Assembly: GCA_028023455.1 (NCBI GenBank)
Contig: JAQFVV010006245.1
Span: 6,507,276 to 6,571,275, forward strand
Source of the DNA: Epiperipatus broadwayi
Taxonomy: Eukaryota > Onychophora > Udeonychophora > Euonychophora > Peripatidae
Length of the DNA stretch: 64,000 bases
Direction of reading: 5' to 3'
Shown: positions 34,800 through 47,668 of the stretch, piece after piece
Numbering within the stretch: position 1 is the stretch's first letter
Layout: every line of letters starts with the position of its first letter
Notes under the pieces: generated by a model
What the model was told of the DNA's origin: nothing
Databases searched by the model: none
What the model saw: the letters and a program-made list of their open reading frames with translations, nothing else
Position numbers and translations under genes: made by a program

Positions 34800-36164
34800 A
34801 TAATATAAAACAGAAAAAGAAACAAAACTAATAGTTATCATATTTATCACATTATTAAAAAAAACCTGAATGATCAAATTTAAATTAATATACAAAAGAA
34901 ATTTATTTCTTGAAAATAAATGTGCCACTAATATCCACAATACATTATAAAAAACTTTATTTTTTCTGGGTAGTTTTTTGTCTTGTATAAAATAATTAAA
35001 TAATAAAATTTTGTTCCCATTAAATTACTTCCTGTTTAGTTAGATTTCTATTTCCTTTTTTCTTAAATCTTAATGATAAGTTTTTAGATATGATTGATAA
35101 TTTATATTAAGACTTAAACTTAAAAATAAATAAAAGTTTTAATAAAGTTTTTTTTTTTTTTAAAAAAAAAAAAGTTAACAGTAAAGAAAAATAATAAAAA
35201 AAAACAAATGAATATATTTCTGGTTTTTCTAACAATAATTATAGCTTGTTTGTTTTGTTTTAAAAAAAAAGGAGCTAAAAAAAAAAAATTACATTAACAT
35301 TAAAATCCTGTCCAACACATGTTTAAATATGATGAGTAGAGTTTGATCCTCCACTACAAAATCTAAAAAAAGCAAGCATCTTTTAGTTACATCTGTTTCA
35401 AATGAGAAAAAATATGTGAATTATAGGAATTAGAAAAGGCTGAAATGTGATTGATTTATTAAAAACCTGAAGAGAGGAAAAAAAAAGAACTGAGAACATA
35501 TACTATAAAAAAATTACTATCGATTTGTTTTGACCTGCGTTTTATACAATATACTGTCCCTTTAATTAATGGCAAGGTGTTATGTTTAGTTATGCAACAA
35601 TGACTAAGTATAGTTTAAAAATTTTAGCATTTAATTGCATAAATACATTGGTAATGATTATAAATGTTGAAGCAATACAATGTGTATAGATGCTTATTAG
35701 TAAGATATAAATACATATATAATCTATAAATAAATCACATACAATTTACTTAACATGTTCAAAGATATAATAATGTAACAATAATAGTCAGGAAAATCCT
35801 TTTTGGAAACTTCAGTGATGGAATGCATTATGTTGGTTGGTTTCCCTTCAGTCACTAGTTGACAGCCAATTTTCTTTTCTTCTCATTGTTTTCCTTAGTT
35901 CTGTTTCCCAAGTTATTTTATATTAAAGGTCTAATGATTCCTGGAATCTATTCATGCTTAATTGCTCATCTTTTTTATTGAAAGAGATTTTCTGAATTTG
36001 AAATGATGAACAACTAGATTATGAATTCCTTAATAAATGAATTAACTTTTCGTTATTTTTTTTTTAGTTAATTAGTTTTTGTATTAATTACTTTTTACAT
36101 ATGTACAATTTATATGTATGTTTTAGTTTTTACATTTACATAATTTAGTATATCATATATATCT
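34800..36164. other. AT-rich spacer
   Basis: No gene recognised. T and A runs at 35147-35172 could form a simple hairpin. Confidence 0.45.
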
Positions 36165-36347
36165 AGTAACCAGGAAGGCTTAAAAAAAAAGTATAAAAAA
36201 AAACTAAAAGTTCTATGTTATTTATTACTTACGAAAATTATATAAAATATAGTTAATAAGTGGTTATGATTTGCATTGACTACAGATAAACAACTTAATC
36301 AATACAAGATGTGTGTGTAGGTATAATTAAAAGTTATACATATCAAG

Positions 36348-37106
36348 AATTAGAAGAACTGTCTTATATTAAATGGGTCATTGTTGAACTTTGTGAAGTT
36401 AAAAGAAAAGGTGAACAAACAATTGATTTAAAAAGTGGACATATATTCTATTATAAAGGCACACATATTGGAAATACAAGTGGAGTAGGGATTCATTATA
36501 AATAAAAAGTGGAAGAACAATATTGTGGAGATTGATGGTGTATCATATAGAGTGGCAAGATTAGTTATACAACTTAATAGCAGATACCAAATACAGATAA
36601 TTCAGGTTTATGCCCCAACAAGTTCTCATAGTGATGAAGTAATAGATTTTTATATGGATGTACAAAAGGCTTTTGATCAGAATAAACAACATTTTAAAAT
36701 TGTTATGGGAGACTTTAATGTTAGAATAGGTAGACAAATGAAAGATGAAATTGCTGTAGGTAATTTTGGTTATGGTAATAGAAAAGAGAGAGGACATAGA
36801 CTTGTGGAGTTTGCAAAAAAAGAAAAACTTTATATTATGAATTCATTTTTTGAAAAAAATGTTAAAAGGAAATGGACATGGAAACATCCAAATGAAGGTA
36901 CAGCAGAATTGGATTATATTTTGACTAACAGAAAATACATATTTCAAGATTGTAATGTTCTTAATAAATTTAACACAGGAAGTGATCATCGATTAGTAAG
37001 GTGTAAGTTACGTGTTAATGTAAAACTAGAGAGACAAAAATTATTAAAACAATATTTACAATTGATATTCCTAATCTTCAGAAACATTCTAATGAATTTA
37101 AATTAG
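36348..37106 (+). pseudogene. RTE endonuclease domain (copy 1), frameshifted
   Basis: Encodes an apurinic-like (exonuclease-endonuclease-phosphatase) endonuclease. LCEVKRKGE near the start includes the catalytic glutamate; then QVYAPTSSHSDE, VMGDFNVRIGRQ with the D-x-N pair present, and GSDHRLV with the catalytic S-D-H. An extra G in GTAGGGATTC near 36487 breaks the frame after NTSGVG, and the rest is readable from 36525 to 37106. The N-terminus with the conserved TYNxRSL motif is lost by 5' truncation. A further indel near 37029 separates it from the RT part. Copies 1 and 3 are complementary in damage: this one keeps GDFN. Confidence 0.88.
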
Positions 37107-39099
37107 AACTTATAAATAGGTTTCAAGTGTTAGGAGATTTTGAACATGATTCAGATTTGAATGAAATTAATATGAAAATAACTGATACACTTTTAAAAAC
37201 TGCAACAAAGATAGCTGGTAGAAAAAAGCAGCAATTGACTAATAAAATTTCTACTGAGACTAGGAGAATTTATGAAGAAAAGGAATATGAAGATATACAA
37301 AAATGATATATTAAAAAGAATTGAATATCTCGAATTTTGTAAAATGATACGAAAAAGAGTTGAAAATGATATAAGAAAGTATAACTGTGAAATAGCAAGG
37401 AAAGCTGTAGAAGAAAGTAAAAGTCTCAAGAATGTTAAACAACATTTTGGTATTGGTAGGAAATTTATATCTGCAATAAGAAAAAAAGATGGAATTATTA
37501 CTAAAAAGAGAGATGACATCATGAAATTGGTAGAAGATTTTTATCAAGAATTATATAGTAATAAAGAACAAGTACCTCCTATATCTATTACATCTTCCGA
37601 ATTGCCCAGAATTTTAAATGAAGAAGTGAGACATGCAATTAAATGTATGAAAAAAGGAAAGGCTCCAGGAAATGATGGAATTATAATTGATATATTAAAA
37701 GAAGCAGGTGAAGAAATAGAAACAATTTTAGCAAAGTTATATACCAAATGTCTAAGTGATAAAGATGTACCGGAAGATTGGAAGAATGCAGTAATAATAT
37801 TAATATTTAAAAAAGGTGATAAAGAAGATATTAGAAATTACAGACCTATCAGCCTTTTATCAGTTTTATATAAAATTTTTACCAAGATAATTACAACTCA
37901 TCTACAGAGAACTTTGGATTTCCACCAATCAAGAGAACAAGCTGGATTTAAAAGTGGTTTTAGTACAATAGATCATATCCAGGTACTGAGAGAAGTCATA
38001 GAAAGGACAAACGAATGAGTTGTCATTATGTTTTGGATTTGTAGATTATGAAAAGGCATTCGATTCTATACACATTTCTTCAGTGATTAAAGCATTGGAT
38101 CATCAAGGTATAGATCCAGGATATTGTCATATTTTAAAGAATATTTATAAAAATGCAACAGCAACAATTAGATTACATAATGATACTGGAAAAATCAACA
38201 TTGAGAAAGGTGTAAGACAAGGTGACTCCATATCTCCAAAACTTTTTACAGCAGTGCTGCAAGAAGTATTTTGTGGATTAAAATGGGAAACTAAAGGAGT
38301 GAAAGTAAATGGAGAGTATTTAAGTCATTTAGATTTCGCAGATGATGTAGTTGTTTTTGCAAATAATGCTTCAGAGCTGCAGGAAATGTTGCAGGAGTTA
38401 GCAGATGAAAGTAGAAAAGTAGGACTAAAGATAAATGTTAAAAAGACTAAAGTAATGTTTAATCGATTTGTTCAAAATATGAAAATAAAGATTGATTATG
38501 AAGAATTAGAAGAAGTTAACAGTTACAAATACCTTGGTCAGATTATTAATACAGATGGAAACATAATGGAGGAAATTAATCATAGAATTAAACTTGGTTG
38601 GAGTGCTTTTGGTAGAAATAACTTGATACTAAAAGGAAATATGCCTATGTGTTTGAAAAGGATGGTTTTTAACAAATGTGTTTTACCAGTTCTGACTTAT
38701 CGATCTGAAACTTGGACACTTAATAGAAGAGCAATACAGAGACTTCAAACCATTCAAAGGAATATGGAGAGATGTATGTTGGGAGTAACAAGAAGAGATC
38801 GAAAACGCAATGTATGGGTAAGACAACAAACAGGTGTTACTGACCTTATTAAAAAAATTATAAGATTGAAATGGAGTTGGGCTGGACATATTATTAGAAG
38901 AGATGATAATAGATGGACAATTGAAATTTTAAACTGGATTCCAAGAGATTGTAAAAGACCCAGAAAGAGACCACATGTGAGATGGATGGATGAAATAAGA
39001 AAATGTGCAGGGATGTTGTGGAGAAGAGAAGCTAAAGATCGGAGAAGATGGATTAAACTTGGAGAGACCTTCATCCTGCAGTGGATTGATAATGGATGA
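37107..39099 (+). pseudogene. RTE reverse transcriptase and C-terminal domain (copy 1), frameshifted
   Basis: Two long frames cover it: 37272-38018 ([23 protein letters not shown], ending at IERTNE) and 38020-39099 (FVDYEKAFDSI, GVRQGDSISPKLFT, DFADDVVVFA, then the C-terminal KWSWAGHI, RWMDEIRKCAG and LQWIDNG). A two-base deletion at about 38014 (ACGAATGAG where copy 3 has ACGAATATGAG) splits RT before motif A. A compensating pair of indels lies near 37262-37285. Catalytic aspartates of motifs A and C remain. The terminal W-x-D-N-G followed by TGATGATGA is typical of RTE elements. Confidence 0.9.
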
Positions 39100-40654
39100 T
39101 GATGATGACATATCAAGATTTAAATAATATTTATCACATAAAAAATAATATTGTTATTAGTTAATAATAATAAAAAAATAATGTTCTTGAATGTTTATTG
39201 TAATTACTATCTATAAAATATTATTCTTTATATTTTTGTCTATGTAAATGAGTTTACTTTAAAAGAACATTAGACAGAACACAGGAAAATCAATAAAAAG
39301 TTTCTTGAAATGATTGCCTGATTCATAAAAGAGCCAATTTTTAAATGAAAATAACAGAGGAAGCAAACATTGAACTAAGTGTCAACTAGAAAGAAATTAT
39401 CTTCAAATTTCCTGATTTAAAAACTTAACAGTGGATTAATTACGTATTTTAATAGCAGAGAAATCAAAAACATGGATTTCTAAGATAATAAGATTGAGAG
39501 AGGGATCTACCCCTCACCTGCTATATTTTTCCAAGGAATCGGATCAAAAGTTTAACATAGAATTAGGAAATTGTATTTGTGAATATTTCTCTTTAAAATT
39601 AATGGATATCTTATATTTATCAATTAAACAAGAAACAAAAAGGATATAAAAAAATTATTGTTCAGAAACAAATCGTATATTCATAACTAATGGTTAATAT
39701 AATAATTCCATTCAATTATCATTTCAGCAGCTTTGTCATGGATTACTTATGGGGGTTTGAAGAAACTAACAAGCAAGGACATTATTGCACCATTCAGGTT
39801 AAATGAATAAAAAATGATATTATTTGGTTTACTTTATAAAAAAAATATAATTTCCAAAATGTTCTATATAAAAATATATTAGTAATAACACCTTTTATTT
39901 AACAAACATTAATTTAAAAAAATGTGTATTAATTAATGATTGATGTATGCATATGTGAACTTAATATAAAGTTCAGGAACACATATTACTTTAGTTAAAT
40001 CTTTTAGCATATTCATTTGATAGACATATAAAACTTGTAATAAATGAATATATAATTACAAATAGTAACTGTTGCTACACATTAAATGTATTTAACTTGA
40101 AGCAGAGCAGATATACATACATAAAAATTATCTTTATCACATGTGGGAGAATTAAATATTGTTAATACTTGGTGAGATATAATTCAGCTCCGTTCCATGA
40201 TACTAATATTTAAATTAAAAATAATTTAAAGGATGAACGGTAAATAAGTGTGTGATTACTGCAATTATTGATAACAATAAACTATAATAAAGATTCAAAA
40301 TAATATTTTATAATTACATAAGTTTATATCTTAATAGAAGTAAAATATTGTTGTGAAAATTGTAAAATTTATTATTAAAAATAAGAAAAAACTCTATAAA
40401 TATTAACTTATTATTATTTCTTTGATATTTTGATTAGCATATTTATATTGTATATTATGTATAATAAAGTTAGTATTGTTATCAATTGCAATGATGTCCT
40501 CGATTTCAAAATTTTATTTATGTCTCTACTTTACTTTGAAGTTAATGCAAAATCTGTCAGTGATAGATGTTTCATTGGGTTTGTTACATCTATTTATTAC
40601 ATTACTCATTTTAATATTATAATATAAAACTTTCAACATTTATGTCATGTACAT

Positions 40655-40830
40655 TCATTAAGGCCATTGTAACTGCTTAGAAAGTGACATCCATATAGTT
40701 GTAAATAAACCATCTAGCTTACATGACACTTATAGGAATACTCTCTCAATGCTGGAATCACTTTTATTTATTTATACCCTTATAATTTTTGGCTTTCAAA
40801 TGTTTAGGGCTTTTATAAACTTATATTCTA
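40655..40830 (+). repeat. Dispersed repeat F, copy 1
   Basis: Resembles 59128-59330 with gaps: AACTG-T-GATAAGTG/GAAAGTG, ACATC, AACCATCTAGCT, GCTG-A-TCACTT, then TATTTATAC. Too decayed to classify. Confidence 0.45.
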
Positions 40831-41769
40831 GAGAGAAGAATACCACACTTTCATATCTTTATGATTTTTGCAGATCAACTATAAAGTGTCATGGATAAAC
40901 TTCTACTTTGAGAGAAGAGAGTATTGTTATAATTTTAATTTCTCAAAATTAGAAGTCTTAATAAGTTTATACTCTAAAAGGAATGTATTATAGAAGCATA
41001 TATTTATAATTTCCTGATTTCTCAGCTTTTGAAAAAAACATGGACTTTTTTATAAAATGATGCTCTCGAAAGAAAGAGTATGTATTTGAAATTTATATTA
41101 ATAGAATTAATATTTAACAGTTTTAAAACAAAAATGAAATGTGCAATATGAAAGAGATAACATAAATTTGATAACCGAATAAGGAATTTGATATTGCAAA
41201 GTTATTGTTTTTTTCTGTTTATGGTACCAGTAAATATGCTGATAAATTAGGAGTAAAATTATGTTCCCATAAAGATTCTTTATTGTATGTGAAAAAAATT
41301 CATATGTAAGTGGATGTGAGTACATTTTTTATATGAAAAAATTGTTAAACTGAAATATCTTAGATATGGTTAGGTAACTTGTGATTTTATGGATATAGGA
41401 GGATGTTTGTAAGTATTGATAGAATGCCAGATGATAAATGGCTGAACTTGTCAATAGAACGCAGAAACCAGAAATGTTTTTCCTAGTTTTTTATATGTAT
41501 AAATTATCCATGTACTAAAGATAGAATATACTATTTACTAAATGTAGAATACCCATGGTTGCCTTTGGCCACTAACTGCTGCCTTGGCTGATGACTTCAC
41601 AGTCTCCTGGGAATAAGGGCCATGATTCATTTTTGTGTCATGATTATATATATCTATTAAAAATTTTTTTTCACTTATACACACAATCATTCTGCCTTAT
41701 CAGGCAACTGAGAAAACCATGGTGTTTCTTGATATTAAACTCAGAGGTAAAAAAGCAATAAACTCACCA

Positions 41770-44336
41770 TGAATGTTAATGATCAACTGTTCATATTGTA
41801 ATGGGATGGTAGGAAAGTGGAAGGGAGGTTGATCATAGTCATATCTGAGGTGATGGCAAAATCATATATGAATTTGAAATATTAAAAATTTACAAAAGTA
41901 TGAAGTAAGTAAAATATATTTAAGGGGAACATGAGATCAATAAAATCTCTGAGAGATCAGCCAGTCACTCCTTAGAGTAACTACAATAACTGTACATCAG
42001 CATTATCAAAAAGTAATACTCAAAATAAACCATTCATCATCATGAATGATCAACAATTATCAGTACAATAAATCAACAGACAATCTTGTGACTGGATTGG
42101 AAATAGGCCTTCTGCAGATCAGGCTAACTATTGAGCCTTTGCCAGCTTGGGCAATTATTTAAACATAATTTGGATGCACTAACTTAGTGCCCATCCATTA
42201 GAATACACAATAATCAGAAATTGAAACAATAATGCTGGGGCATTTAAAACATGCTGATCCTCACCAATGTTCTGGCCACTTAAGTACCATTAATATACTG
42301 GCCAATAGGATTAAACTAAAAATAAAATATAGTGCATGGGTTTTAAAGAGTATTGTCTTTTGCAACACCCAGGATGATGATGATCATTTCTGGATGCCCA
42401 AAAGCACTAAATACATCCCCATTTATATATTTATCCTGTGCTCAAATCTAGCTCAGAGAACACAAGATCTATTACTGTATGTGACTAAGAAAGGATGATT
42501 TAATACAATTTTAAGAATTAAATACAAGTTTATTAATAACAAAAAAATAAAGATTAAGATCTGCAGAATCAGGTTTCTGATTTTGAATAATATATAAAAT
42601 TATATACACAACTAAAGTTATTACATCGATTTACAATATTTACTATTCAAAATTCAAATTGTTACATTGATTTATATATATATGTGCGCACAGATGCGCG
42701 ATTTCTAATATACAATTAATACATTTCAATTAACATAAAATAATTACAAAAATGATTAAATTTTACACATGTGTTATACTTCATAAGTATTGGTATTTAC
42801 AATACAATTGACAGATATACACATACATACATGCGTGTGCGTGAAATTTCTGAACATATTTAACTTATTACATAAAAATAATAAATGGTTAAACTTTTTA
42901 ACTTATATTTTTAATAAGATCACACCTATAATAGGTTGACTAAAACATATAGAATTGCACACATTATTAACATAATAAATCTAATTTTGTCAAAACAATA
43001 AAAAACCTTAATTTTTATTATAATTACAAATACCATTTTGATTATACATAAAATTTACATATTTGTTATAATAATAAAAGTTATTTTCACAATTATTCTT
43101 TGTTGAAAATGTATAAATTGCTTTCCTTATTTTATAGTAAGTTCCACTTTTTATGATTAGTTTCTTAAAAGAAATATATACTATCAACTTCTTTTTTCTT
43201 CTTTAATGAACGATTTTAAACTAATATCATTTTATATATATCAGTTATAAAAATGTCACTTTAATAAGGAAATTATTTAAAATTTTGTTATCCTATATAT
43301 AACTACTCACCAACAGCTGTATATATGTTTATCTGTGCTTCGCTGCCTTTATATATGTCAGCATATATATAATTATTTCTTCAGCAAGCTGGGGTTCCCT
43401 GGGCAAACTGGAAGATTTTTCTTGGTGAGTTTGGTGGTTTATCATCGGTATAGTCCAGGTAAGGGTTGTTCTGCAGTTGGTTCACCTTTCTGTCTAGGAT
43501 TGTTCCAGACAAGCAGCTGTCTTGGTTTGATAGATTTCAGGCAAGCAATTATCCTCACCACATTTATTAAGGCTATGAATTTCAGCACAAAGAAGTGGGA
43601 CATTTTTATCCATATGAATTCAAACTCCTGCGAAGGAAAATAGTAGCAGCTCATGAATCTACTGTACTGCCATCAGCTACATCAGTTAATGGTAGCTATT
43701 CTGCCAACCCTCTGCTACAGCCAACAACAAACTATAGCTATCTATTTTGGTCAGCTAAGTGCTGCCACTTACTCAAAATTTTTTAGTAGCCAGACTTTGC
43801 AGTTGGCCTAATTGATCACTGCTTAAAATATTAAAACCAAACGCTTCTTGCCAACTCTTACAAAATTGCAAGCAAAAACTAACTGATATTTTTTATGTCT
43901 TTTTATAATCTTGGGTAGGTCAGGTGATAAAAATAGTGACTGTTTTCAATTAACTTTAATCCTTTGGAATTTGACCAAAGGTGTGATCTATATACATGTT
44001 TTTACTTTGATAGTAGAAATTTACATATTAATTAAAAGATTTCAAAAATAGACATTTTTATAATTATCAGGAAACATGCTTATTTTTAAATTTTCAAAAT
44101 CAGAATAAAAATATTAATTTTTATTTATCAGACCTTTTTTAAATATTTAATTTTACAATAAAATATTATTTTAAATCCAGAGTTAATATTTAACCCTTTA
44201 TTTATTATTTTTATTTCAGAGAATGTAGAAAATATCTACTACAATTTTTGTCTGTGTTTATTTCTACTTTTCCTTTACTTTATATATATATGCACACACA
44301 CTATTATTGTGTGCTATGTAACCCAAATGATTACAT
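41770..44336. mobile_element. Unclassified 2.6-kb insertion in the inverted part of RTE copy 2
   Basis: It separates two pieces of inverted RTE 5' UTR that are adjacent in copy 3 apart from about 50 lost bases. Terminal repeats and target duplication were not found. It contains a GC-richer island (43380-43800) with a 102-codon frame (43335-43643) of unrecognised sequence. It may be one insertion or several. Confidence 0.5.
43380..43800. other. Unidentified GC-richer island
   Basis: Composition stands out from the AT-rich surroundings. Overlapping frames on both strands (plus 43335-43643; minus 43442-43654) lack any motif I recognise, and stops interrupt the alternatives. It could be an exon relic, an LTR-type fragment or part of the host insertion. 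Confidence 0.3.
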
Positions 44337-44387
44337 TATACTATATGAATAATCACATACTAATAATAGCTGCAATGACAATATCCA

Positions 44388-45076
44388 GACTGCCATTTGA
44401 TGACTTGTATTTATAACAACTGATGACTTTGAAGTGAAGAAAGATTGCAAGAATTGGAAGAACAGTCATATTAAATGAGACATTATTAGAGTTTATGAAT
44501 TTAAAAGAAAAGGTGAAAAGACAATTGATTTAAAAAGTGGACATGTACTCTACTACAAAGGCACAAATATTGAAAGTACAAGTGGAGTAGGATTCATTAT
44601 AAATCAAGAGTGGAAAAACAATTTTGTTGAGATTGATGGTGTATCAAACAGAACAGCAAGATTATTATTCAACTTAATAACAGATACCAAATGCAGATAA
44701 TTCAGCTTTATGCCCCAACAAGTTCTCATAGTGATGAAGTAGTAGAAGATTTTTATATGAATATACAAAAGGTTTTGATCAGGATAAATCTTTTAAAATT
44801 GTTAGGGGAGATTTTAATGCTGGAATTGGTAAACAAATGAAAGTGCTGTAAGTTCATTTGGTTATGTAATAGAAATGAGAGGACAAAGACTTGCGGAGTT
44901 TGCAGGAAAAAAAAAACCTTTATATTATGAATTTTTTTTTTTTTTTTTGAGAAAAATGTTAAAAAGAAATGGACATGAAAGCATCCAAATGAGGGTACAG
45001 CAGAATTGAGATATATTTTGACTAATACAAAATATATATTTTCAAGATTGTAATGTTCTTAATAAATTCAATACAG
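44388..45076 (+). pseudogene. RTE endonuclease domain (copy 2), heavily decayed
   Basis: Forward translation with many breaks follows the endonuclease of copy 3: TIDLKSGHVLYYKGT, STSGVGFIINQEWKN, LYAPTSSHSDEV and RGDFNAGIGKQ (catalytic D and N kept). It then degrades, with a T run near 44933-44949. Interrupted at 45076 by an insertion and resumed at 47669 with GSDHRLVK-like sequence. Confidence 0.8.
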
Positions 45077-47664
45077 TGTAACGGATGGTAATTTATGCCT
45101 GGATACGATCCTACCCACATGCCAGATGTAACGGACAGAAAAATAAACTATGGACTGTGATGCTATGCAGATGCAGCAGTATGGAGACTATGGCTCAATG
45201 TGCTCTGAATTATTTCCCTGATGATATGGTCCACAGAATTCTGCCAGGCTTGGAAAGAGGAAAAGTCGCATCTAACTACGGTCAGACTTTGGTCTTCGGG
45301 TAGGATGCTAATGAAAACTTGATAAAATGCTTAACCAATGATTGTATGTATTTTTAATTGACTAGCTCTATACCTATTTAATAATATCAGATGCAATTTA
45401 GGTTACTTCATCCATTTTTCACAACTTTCTGATTCCGTTACGCCCTAATATTAGAACCAAAGAGAATATTGCCTTTGACTCCCTTAACAGGTATGAACAG
45501 ATTTACACAAAGCAACTTCCGCACCTCGACATAGGTTTCAATTAGCATTTAAAATATTTAATTTATTATAAAACTATTATATGACAATGAAATAGGTGTG
45601 TGTACATGCATAATTATTTGTTAACTGTTGAATATCAGGACAACTTAATAAACCAGAGACCGCAATATAAACTCTTTAATATTTATTGACAATGATAAAT
45701 GAAATTAAAATAAAGTATTATATCAATAGTAATAATAAAAAAATAATATACACATGTGTCACATATGAATTTCTACCATTCTGTTAACTAATAATTCTTT
45801 AGATCCATACCCGCTTTTACCCCATGGCAGAAATCCATTTATAACACTCATTATTTACAAATCATGAACTATACTAGAAAAATAAACATTAATAATTTAA
45901 AATGATTGTGACGCTGACTAGCTAAAATAAACATCTATTGATTTCTGCAAAGCAATCTATTTGGTTTAAGTCCCCCCAATCTAAGTTTAAATATATATAT
46001 ATATATATGATAGGAATAGGAATTTACACTAGTTGATTAGTCAATCACCCTGAAAAATATATAATGATGGTTAACCAACAATATAAAACATAAGATGAAT
46101 TCTGTAAATTATCAAGTGTTGTGCTTTAATCTGTAAAAATAAATGGGAATCTTACCTTAAAATATACATAGATAACCTGATATGAAACAGGTGGGAAACT
46201 GAGCTGACCTAGATTTTACTTACAATATAAAAAAATAACTAAGTTAATCACCCTTTTCTTCTCTGCTAACTCTGAAAAATGAGGTTTCTGGCAGCATAGA
46301 CTGTGAAGTGCACCAACAGAGTATGAAAATACAACACAGATAAAAGAAAAATCAAACAAAAATTTATAACATTAATTTCTTGATCAAAATAATAGTTGGA
46401 ATAAAGTCCATAAAATCGTCCTAGTAGTAGTAGTAGTTGATGGTTTAGGCATATTACTTTCCAACAGCAGTTTATCTCAGCAAATCATTTTTTTGGCAAG
46501 GATAGATTTCATAGGGATGTCTCCTGACATCCTGTATAATAAACACATCGATTCTTAACTGACTAATCTTTAAATATTCCTGTGCATGCTTATTTTGGAC
46601 CACAGACATCTTGCATATTACAATAAAGTAGAATGAAAATAGAGGTCTTATGCCAACATGTTAGGGAAGAACGCGATCTCACAATAGCTCATTTTCCTTT
46701 ACCCCATTTTCATCTTAAAGTACCATTAAATAATTATTTATAATCATAAATTATGTTAGAGATATAGAAGAAATTTTACATATACATATATTAAAAGTTA
46801 TTTCATTTTTGCTTTCTATTATTAGCAGAATTAATTTTAGTTTGTTTTTTTGAAAAGATTTAAAATATTAAAATTTTTTCAATCATGATTAGTATCCCAA
46901 AAATCTATAAATTGTTCTTACTTTTCATTTCTCACTTTTTCTGCTGAATTTGACGAAATTTAAGATACAATATGCAATATTAAAAACTTCTATAATTCAA
47001 GTAAAAAAAACCCTCCATTTTGGTGTTTGAAATTTTAATTTAATTGCTGTTATATTATTGTAGCCAAAGTATTGTTGACAAGAAGTAAACGGTTTCTGTT
47101 TTTACGCAGTCTGTGCTTGTCTCATGACAAGCTCAGATCTTTGCTGTTGGACTGACATGACTGCCTATTGTTTAAATACACTTCATTGATAAAAAATAAA
47201 ATCATAGTTTTATTTTCATACTGTTTCTATGGCTACCTAAATTGACCTCAGGTTATCTCTCAGTCACTTGACTACAAATTATGTTACACTATTGTTCAAT
47301 TTAGATTTAAAAACAATCTGACCTCAGGTTATCTCTCAGTCACTTAACTATAAATTACGTTACACTATTGTTCAATTTAGATTTAAAAACAATCTATTAA
47401 AGTTTATCAATCAAATAGCGTATACATATACAATATCATTTCCTATAATATTAGTTGTACTAAATGATTTGTTACAAAATAATAATTTACTGTGACTTCC
47501 CTAATTCACTACGAATGTAAATAAATATATATGTGTTGTACACGTAGTATGCATTAATAACAAATAAATAATCTCCCCATTATCAGTGCAAGTTTTAAAT
47601 GGATTTGATTCAATAAGTAGGCTACTCTTGGCAGAAATAACTGTGTTGTAAGCTACCTTTTACA
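45077..47664. mobile_element. 2.6-kb insertion with TG...CA ends and 4-base target duplication
   Basis: Begins TGTAACGGATGG and ends CCTTTTACA, flanked by ACAG on both sides (45073-45076 and 47665-47668); the uninterrupted RTE sequence has a single such site. TG...CA ends and a 4-base duplication suit an LTR retrotransposon or a solo LTR, but 2588 bases is long for a solo LTR and no second LTR copy was seen. A 72-codon frame at 45085-45303 is not recognised. A 76-base tandem duplication lies at 47244-47395. Confidence 0.6.
47244..47395. repeat. 76-base tandem duplication
   Basis: 47244-47319 is repeated at 47320-47395 with about three substitutions. Each begins GACCTCAGGTTATCTCTCAG and ends TTTAAAAACAATCT. 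Confidence 0.85.
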
Positions 47665-47668
47665 ACAG

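Larger units (their letters stand above)
36348..39107 (+). mobile_element. RTE-type LINE copy 1, 5'-truncated
   Basis: The insertion begins at the codons for ELEELSYIKW, equivalent to about base 515 of copy 3, and ends with the family's TGATGATGATGA tail. It is flanked by a 10-base target duplication ACATATCAAG (36338-36347 and 39108-39117). The related repeat at 52 kb carries only one version of this site (52253-52262), confirming the boundaries. Nucleotide similarity to copy 3 is very high, so insertion is fairly recent. Four frame changes break the coding region. Confidence 0.92.
36165..40655. repeat. 1.7-kb dispersed repeat G, copy 1, interrupted by RTE copy 1
   Basis: 36165-36347 matches 52060-52262 and 39118-40655 matches 52263-53722, in order and orientation. 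Landmarks are TATAAAATATAGTTAATAA, ATTGACTACAGATAAACAA, GTTTCTTGAAATGATTGCC, GTCATGGATTACTTATGGGG and TATATTATGTATAATAAA. The homology stops at about the same place on both sides, which suggests a discrete element rather than a large segmental duplication. No protein is encoded. Confidence 0.75.

Noticed and set aside
37193-37747. Minus-strand frames of 67-109 codons within RTE copy 1, with equivalents in copy 3
   Set aside because: Antisense of the RTE coding strand; they recur because the DNA is duplicated.
43335-43654. Overlapping 102- and 70-codon frames on opposite strands
   Set aside because: Neither shows a recognisable domain; kept only as an unidentified GC-richer island.
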